Below are positions 59,152-64,000 of a stretch of DNA of 64,000 nt, piece by piece (position 1 is the first letter of the stretch; every line of letters begins with the position of its first letter). The notes below the pieces were generated by a model. The model did no database searches. It was not told the DNA's origin and worked only from the letters and a program-made list of their open reading frames with translations. The position numbers and the translations under genes were made by a program. The stretch is from Paraglaciecola mesophila (lineage in GTDB: Bacteria > Pseudomonadota > Gammaproteobacteria > Enterobacterales > Alteromonadaceae): the NCBI RefSeq assembly GCF_009906955.1, contig NZ_CP047656.1:4587001-4651000 (forward strand), written 5' to 3'.

Positions 59152-61818
59152 ATGAGCTATCAAGTTCTAGCGCGAAAATGGCGGCCGAATAACTTCAGTG
59201 AATTAGTCGGTCAAGAGCATGTCGTTGCAGCCATTTCAAATGCACTTGATAATGACCGCTTACACCACGCTTACTTGTTTACTGGAACACGTGGTGTAGG
59301 TAAAACCACCATCGCTCGGATTTTCTCGAAAAGTCTGAATTGCGAATTGGGTATGGGGTCAAAACCTTGTGGCCAATGTTCAACCTGCGTAGAGATAGAG
59401 CAGGGCAACTTTGTTGATCTTTTAGAGATTGACGCGGCCTCTCGTACCAAAGTTGAAGACACTCGAGAATTATTAGATAACGTACAATATCGTCCCACTC
59501 GCGGCCGATATAAAGTGTATCTAATCGATGAAGTACACATGTTGTCTAAGCATAGTTTTAACGCGTTGCTTAAAACCCTTGAAGAGCCACCCCCTCATGT
59601 GAAGTTTTTGTTGGCCACGACCGATCCACAAAAACTACCGATCACCATTTTGTCTCGTTGCTTACAGTTCAATCTCAAAGCCTTATCGCGAGCGCAAATT
59701 GCTCAGCAACTCAAGCATGTGTTTAACCAAGAACAACTCGAAAATGAGCCGGAAGCGCTGGCGCAGCTAGCAAGAGCTGCCCAAGGTAGTATGCGTGACG
59801 CATTGAGTTTATCTGACCAAGCCATCGCCCAAGGAAATGGCAATGTTAGTTTAAGCATCGTCACCGACATGCTTGGCTTGATGGATAAAACCCAAGTTCT
59901 CAAGTTACTGAATGCTGTGCTGAATAAGCAAAATGACTTGGTGTTTGAACTAGTTGAACTGATGTCAGAGCAAGCAGTTGATTATAGCCAAGTGCTTAAC
60001 GAATTAATGAGTTTGCTACATCAAGTTGCCTTGACGCAGTTTGTGCCTGATGCATGTAAGCTTGAAACGATTTCAGCGCGAGCCATTTATCAGTTAGCAA
60101 AAAATGCTGTGCCTGAGCACATTCAACTGCTTTATCAAATCATCTTGCAGGGCAAGCGAGACATGCCGTTTGCCGCGGATGCCAGAACAGGTCTTGAAAT
60201 GACACTGCTGCGCATGTTGGCGTTTAGCCCAGTGCAGGCCAACACCAGCATTGAAGAGCTAGTGGCCATGACGCCAAGCCCTTCAGTGCAGCCAGAGCAA
60301 GAACAACAAGCTCAAGATCGAGAAGCACCGTTAGCACCGTCAGAAAACACCCAATTGGCGTCAACGGTGACAATGGATTCTGCGCTCGAAAAGGCCGAAC
60401 AGGAACCACAGGTTGGAAAAATAACGCCTGAGGCTGCTCACTCTGGATCCGCTACCGACACGCAAACTAATGCTGCGTTTCAACCATCAGCGGCACCGCA
60501 ACAGACTTCGGCTGTGCAGAGTGACATTACGCCGCCTCATCAAGGGTCTTCAGTTGAGATAAGTGATGAGCAAGATCTCATAAGCGCTGATAGACCCGCT
60601 AACGCAGGTCCTGAGCAAAACCAGCCAACAGATGAAGCATCTGCGCAGCAGCTTGATGATGAATATTACAGTGCGCAAATGCAAGAAATGGAAGCTCAGC
60701 AAGCGGACATTTTGCAAGAAGCAGAACACTATATTCAGCGAGAGTATACTGAACAAGCACGTGACGGGCATGTAGAGAAAAGCCATACACAAAGTGCGTC
60801 AAAACCACAAAGCCAAACCACCGAAAGTTTACTCGCCTTGCGCCGAAAGTTGACGCAAACCGCGACAGACGAAGAGGAGAATGCCCCTTCAGTAAAAAAG
60901 TCTGAAGGAGGATATGATACCAGTCAGTTTTTGCCTGGTGGCAGTGGGCCGGGTGTTGAACCTATGCCAGGGGCGGTGCCAAGAAAGCAATCGACGACCG
61001 AACCACCTGTAACCACTGTTGCTCAAAATGTACCTCAGCCAGCCGCCCATGATACTTCATCTACGGACGATGCACTGACTCAAGACGAGCTTAATCAAGA
61101 CTTACCTCGTGAAAACGTTGCGGGGGGAAATTCTGAATATGAAAAGACTCAAAATACCTTCGAGCCAAACCTAAATAATACCGCTAATGCTGAAGAAGCA
61201 CCGCCTTGGGCGACTGACGATGCCTATAATGGTAATGCGGCACAAGATGATATCGCTCGCGGTGAAACGACTTTAGATGCAGTAACACCGCCGATTGACG
61301 AGCAAGAGAATTTCTCAGATAACGAACAAGCGATTGAAAATACGGTTTTCGACCCCACTGCTCACTTAGCACAAGATTTAGAATGTGAAGTTAACTATGA
61401 CGTACCAGCATTTCTAGAATCGGGTGAAAAAGTCACTATTGCGCCGCAACTAGATAAATGGAGCGCCTTGATAACACAAATGCAGGTCGCAGCACTGACT
61501 AAGCAACTTGCCTTGCACTCAGAGTTCACGCGAGAGGGTGATAAGGTGATACTTAATTTGGTGCAAAGCAAAGAGCACCTCAACACTGAGTCAGCCAAAG
61601 AGCAATTGCAACACGCTCTTAGTGACGTGTTACAGCAAGACATTCAGCTAGAAGTACATGTAGGTGACGCAATTAATACACCATTTGCTTTGCAGCAAAG
61701 TATCAACCGGGTGAGGTTGGAACATGCTAAGCAGGTGGTAGAAACCAATGAAGCCATTGGCATGTTTAAAGACATGTTCAACGCGCAAGTGCTGACTGAT
61801 TCAATCAAAGCACGTTAA
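59152..61818 (+). CDS. dnaX: DNA polymerase III subunits tau and gamma
   Basis: Clamp-loader ATPase. The full tau frame is 888 residues: Walker A GTRGVGKTT, Zn-binding CELGMGSKPCGQCSTC, Walker B VYLIDEVHMLS, sensor and SRC motif LSRCLQF. A long acidic, Gln-rich disordered linker (about 365-735) then leads to the C-terminal domain that binds polymerase alpha. The linker is longer than in E. coli. A -1 frameshift signal at codon 581-583 predicts a 584-residue gamma. AATTAAATAAC lies before the ATG. Confidence 0.95.
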   Translation: MSYQVLARKWRPNNFSELVGQEHVVAAISNALDNDRLHHAYLFTGTRGVGKTTIARIFSKSLNCELGMGSKPCGQCSTCVEIEQGNFVDLLEIDAASRTKVEDTRELLDNVQYRPTRGRYKVYLIDEVHMLSKHSFNALLKTLEEPPPHVKFLLATTDPQKLPITILSRCLQFNLKALSRAQIAQQLKHVFNQEQLENEPEALAQLARAAQGSMRDALSLSDQAIAQGNGNVSLSIVTDMLGLMDKTQVLKLLNAVLNKQNDLVFELVELMSEQAVDYSQVLNELMSLLHQVALTQFVPDACKLETISARAIYQLAKNAVPEHIQLLYQIILQGKRDMPFAADARTGLEMTLLRMLAFSPVQANTSIEELVAMTPSPSVQPEQEQQAQDREAPLAPSENTQLASTVTMDSALEKAEQEPQVGKITPEAAHSGSATDTQTNAAFQPSAAPQQTSAVQSDITPPHQGSSVEISDEQDLISADRPANAGPEQNQPTDEASAQQLDDEYYSAQMQEMEAQQADILQEAEHYIQREYTEQARDGHVEKSHTQSASKPQSQTTESLLALRRKLTQTATDEEENAPSVKKSEGGYDTSQFLPGGSGPGVEPMPGAVPRKQSTTEPPVTTVAQNVPQPAAHDTSSTDDALTQDELNQDLPRENVAGGNSEYEKTQNTFEPNLNNTANAEEAPPWATDDAYNGNAAQDDIARGETTLDAVTPPIDEQENFSDNEQAIENTVFDPTAHLAQDLECEVNYDVPAFLESGEKVTIAPQLDKWSALITQMQVAALTKQLALHSEFTREGDKVILNLVQSKEHLNTESAKEQLQHALSDVLQQDIQLEVHVGDAINTPFALQQSINRVRLEHAKQVVETNEAIGMFKDMFNAQVLTDSIKAR
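60874..60908 (+). promoter_or_regulatory. dnaX programmed -1 ribosomal frameshift signal
   Basis: The slippery heptamer A AAA AAG (60894-60900) is in the zero-frame phase required (GTA AAA AAG). A -1 slip reads AAA AAA GTC TGA and stops at once, giving gamma. An upstream SD-like GAGGAG (60874-60879) is 14 nt before it, as in E. coli where it stimulates slipping (there about 10 nt). CCTTCAG (60886-60892) pairs with CTGAAGG (60902-60908) across the heptamer. I see no strong separate downstream hairpin. Confidence 0.8.
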
Positions 61819-61848
61819 ATTTTATTCCAAAGATTAAGAGAGAAAAGT

Positions 61849-62175
61849 ATGTTTAAAGGTGGAATGGGCAACGTAATGAAGCAAGCGCAACAAATGCAAG
61901 AGCGCATGCAGAAGAAACAAGAAGAGCTGGCCAAAATGGAAGTCACGGGCGAGTCAGGTGCGGGCTTAGTGAAAGTCACTATGACCTGTAATCACAACGT
62001 ACGCCGCGTTGACATCGACGACAGCTTGATGGAAGACGATAAAGAAATGATCGAAGACTTGGTTGCAGCGGCAATTAATGATGCAGTACGTCGTGTGCAA
62101 GAAACCACCAAAGAACAAATGGCTGACGTCACTGGCGGCATGGCAATGCCCCCAGGGTTTAAAATGCCGTTCTAA
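61849..62175 (+). CDS. ybaB: Nucleoid-associated protein YbaB/EbfC
   Basis: A 108-residue DNA-binding protein: GNVMKQAQQMQERMQKKQEELAKMEVTGESGAGLVKVTMTCN and the C-terminal AAINDAVRRVQETTKEQMA are the family marks. It follows dnaX by 30 bp, in the usual dnaX-ybaB-recR order. Confidence 0.95.
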   Translation: MFKGGMGNVMKQAQQMQERMQKKQEELAKMEVTGESGAGLVKVTMTCNHNVRRVDIDDSLMEDDKEMIEDLVAAAINDAVRRVQETTKEQMADVTGGMAMPPGFKMPF

Positions 62176-62252
62176 CTGTTAGCCCTTCAATCTTTTAGTT
62201 CGCCATTGCTTGAAAAGCCATGGCGACAAATAGGGGATAATCACTCTTTCAA

Positions 62253-62283
62253 AAAGCTCTAGTTTTTTACTAGGGCTTTTTTT
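62253..62283 (+). terminator. Terminator after ybaB
   Basis: 11-bp stem AAAGCTCTAGT/ACTAGGGCTTT (one U-G pair), 5-nt T loop, then seven T. Separates dnaX-ybaB from the AraC-type gene. Confidence 0.85.
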
Positions 62284-62445
62284 GTTTGTTCTGTCTCATT
62301 CTGAAATAGGTTGACATAAAGAGGACTTTTTTATGTCGACATCAAGGATTAAAGGCGTTACTTAATTTTAGACTAAAGCAATTTGGGTCAAGCGTCATAT
62401 TTATATCGTTGTTAGTATTTAACGGCTTAGGAGAGAACGAATTGT

Positions 62446-63309
62446 ATGGCTAAAGATCGCGATCGGTTTACAGATGTAGTGACGTATATTGAAGCTAACC
62501 TTGATGAAGAAATTGATCTCGATAAGCTTTGTCAGCACGTGAACTTATCAAAATTTCATTTTCATAGGCAATGCTCCATATACTTTGGCATATCTATAAT
62601 GGCGCTTGTAAGACTACTGAGACTCAAAAGAGCCGCACTTCAGTTAGCGTTTAGGGGCGATAAAATTATAAATATCGCGATTGAAAATGGCTATGAAAGT
62701 CACGAAGGCTTTTCAAGGGCGTTTAAAAAGCACTTCGATAAAAGCCCGTTCGAATTTAGGAAAAAACCTGATTGGACTCCTTGGCAAACTATATATGAAC
62801 CAGTGTTAATGCTAAGGATTAAAAATATGAATGCGGATCCTGATTGTAAAGTCGAGTTAATTGATTTCCCTGAAACATCAATTGCAGTATTAGAGCACAG
62901 AGGCGCGCCGAATTTACTTATAAATACAATACAAGCATTTATCCAATGGAGAAAGATTAATCATCTGCCACCTAGGATAAGCAAAACTTTTAATTTAGTT
63001 TATGATGACCCGAGTTCTACCGAGCCAGAAGATTATAGATTTGATATTGGTTGCTCTACTCCTCACGTAATTGATGTAAATGAATATGGGGTGATTAATA
63101 AGACAATCCCAGCAGGAAAATGCGCAGTTGTTAGGCATATCGGCAGTGATGACACTATTGGGGAGGTGGTAAATTTCCTTTATTCAAAATGGTTAGATAA
63201 TTCCTATTTTGAAGCTCGCAATTTCCCGCTATTTTTTGAAAGAGTTAGCTTGTTTCCAGACGTACCAGAGAGTGAAATGATAACTGATATATATTTGCCT
63301 ATCGCATGA
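62446..63309 (+). CDS. AraC family regulator with GyrI-like effector domain
   Basis: A 287-residue regulator: N-terminal double helix-turn-helix (about 10-105; LDKLCQHVNLSKFHFHRQCSIYFG, IAIENGYESHEGFSRAFKKHFDKSPFEFRK) and a C-terminal GyrI-like small-molecule-binding domain (about 130-285). The order is like Rob/SoxS-type or multidrug-related regulators; the effector is unknown. It is not part of the usual ybaB-recR pair and has its own ribosome binding site AGGAGAG. Probably an insertion between those genes. Confidence 0.85.
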   Translation: MAKDRDRFTDVVTYIEANLDEEIDLDKLCQHVNLSKFHFHRQCSIYFGISIMALVRLLRLKRAALQLAFRGDKIINIAIENGYESHEGFSRAFKKHFDKSPFEFRKKPDWTPWQTIYEPVLMLRIKNMNADPDCKVELIDFPETSIAVLEHRGAPNLLINTIQAFIQWRKINHLPPRISKTFNLVYDDPSSTEPEDYRFDIGCSTPHVIDVNEYGVINKTIPAGKCAVVRHIGSDDTIGEVVNFLYSKWLDNSYFEARNFPLFFERVSLFPDVPESEMITDIYLPIA

Positions 63310-63575
63310 CTATCAGGCGACTCCCTTGTTCTTATTACGCGACCAAGCGAACATGAAAAGCATGACTACGCAGTTAAATATTGGCCGACTTGGGATAGAG
63401 AAATAGTGATAAACACGTTAGTATGCGCAGCTTGTGACCCATGCGTGGCGTGCTTAAATCTTTGGTTTGTTGTGCATGTCGTTTCGTAATGAATCAGCCT
63501 AAATACACGTTTTAGGTATATAGGCGTCACAGTTATATGGCAAATAAACTTACTATTTTAATCAAGGCAGTATAG

Positions 63576-64000
63576 ATGAAACTTAGTCCTCTTATTTTAG
63601 AGCTAATTAATGCGTTTAAAGTGTTACCTGGTGTGGGCCCAAAAAGTGCTCAGCGTATGGCGTTTCATTTATTAGAGCGAAATAGAAGCGGTGCCTTGCA
63701 GTTGAGCCAAGTGTTGCATAACGCCATGGAGCATGTGGGGCATTGCAAACAATGTCGTACGTTTACTGAAAGTGAATTGTGTGAGATTTGTGCTCACCCT
63801 ACGCGCAGTGAAGCTGGCACCTTGTGTATTGTAGAATCACCCCAAGACGTGGTGGCGATTGAGCAAACGGCTGAGTTTAAAGGCCTTTACTTTGTGTTGA
63901 TGGGGCACTTATCGCCTATCGACGGTATTGGCCCAAGTGAAATCGGTTTAGATGAGCTGGCCAATTTACTCGACAATAAAGACTTAAACGAAGTGATCTT
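63576..64000 (+). CDS. recR: Recombination protein RecR (truncated by the window edge)
   Basis: DNA-binding recombination-repair protein of the RecFOR pathway. 141 codons are visible: LINAFKVLPGVGPKSAQRMAFHLL (helix-hairpin-helix), the four-Cys zinc finger CKQCRTF..CEICAH and the Toprim start LCIVESPQDVVAIEQT. AAGG 8 nt before the ATG. The C-terminal third is outside the window. The 266 bp between the AraC-type gene and recR hold no gene. Confidence 0.96.
   Translation, partial: MKLSPLILELINAFKVLPGVGPKSAQRMAFHLLERNRSGALQLSQVLHNAMEHVGHCKQCRTFTESELCEICAHPTRSEAGTLCIVESPQDVVAIEQTAEFKGLYFVLMGHLSPIDGIGPSEIGLDELANLLDNKDLNEVI

Overview
The window reads as the chromosome of a marine gammaproteobacterium of the order Alteromonadales, most like the Paraglaciecola/Glaciecola/Alteromonas group. 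This rests on protein character (RuvABC, the Tol-Pal proteins, the liu leucine/isovalerate cluster with a MerR-type LiuR, the lengths of DnaX and GltX), moderate AT-richness and the large amount of tRNA-spacer and palindromic repeat DNA. I could not run a database search, so the genus is inference. No prophage, plasmid or integrase genes, CRISPR array or complete insertion sequence is visible.

Layout, left to right. 1-8 kb: 3' end-truncated asnB, an M28 lipoprotein peptidase, DUF3025 and Yip1 proteins, a NatA/NatB-type ABC exporter and a DUF72 protein. 8-13 kb: aspS-nudB-ruvC-ruvA-ruvB. 13-19 kb: a candidate small RNA gene, then the envelope operon ybgC-tolQ-tolR-tolA-tolB-pal-cpoB and two identical tRNA-Lys genes. 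19-26 kb: accessory genes (HDOD protein, thioesterase, decayed MFS transporter, alpha/beta hydrolase, glgC, SRPBCC protein, a STAS-like protein) and the first copies of a structured repeat. 26-35 kb: liuRABCDE in one overlapping minus-strand operon, facing a thiolase across a palindromic operator; together these take isovaleryl-CoA through HMG-CoA to acetoacetate and acetyl-CoA. 35-39 kb: a formamidase-like lipoprotein with kynU, and a degenerate response regulator with a repeat-rich C-terminus. 39-43 kb: a tRNA-Val cluster full of degenerate tRNA-derived repeats, gltX, and a tRNA-Ala/Glu/Glu/Glu operon with covarying spacer hairpins. 43-56 kb: dusC, tesA divergent from ybbA-ybbP, yfcH-folX, a PerM-like protein, a LysR remnant, a COG0523 GTPase and a diguanylate cyclase. 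56-58.6 kb: an HvfABC-type gene set. 58.6-64 kb: apt, dnaX (with an intact -1 frameshift signal), ybaB, an AraC-type regulator and truncated recR.

The most interesting elements are four. (1) hvfA-hvfB-hvfC: a secreted precursor carrying seven perfect 16-residue repeats with 14 EGKCG motifs, followed by a DUF692 (MNIO) enzyme and its DUF2063 partner. This is predicted to make a post-translationally modified, metal-binding (probably copper-binding) peptide. (2) A family of about 265-bp repeats with terminal inverted repeats and internal helices supported by compensatory base changes between four copies, plus short derivatives in which only the ends remain. (3) A candidate 134-nt small RNA on the minus strand between ruvB and ybgC, with a promoter, three hairpins whose G-U pairs fit only that strand, and a strong terminator. 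(4) The tRNA-Val and tRNA-Glu clusters, where tRNA pieces have been duplicated into tandem degenerate arrays.

Several starts were moved from the longest reading frame to a codon with a better ribosome binding site or family fit (M28 peptidase, DUF72 protein, hydrolase at 22.3 kb, liuD, liuC, gltX, dusC, hvfA, hvfB and others); each case is explained in its entry.
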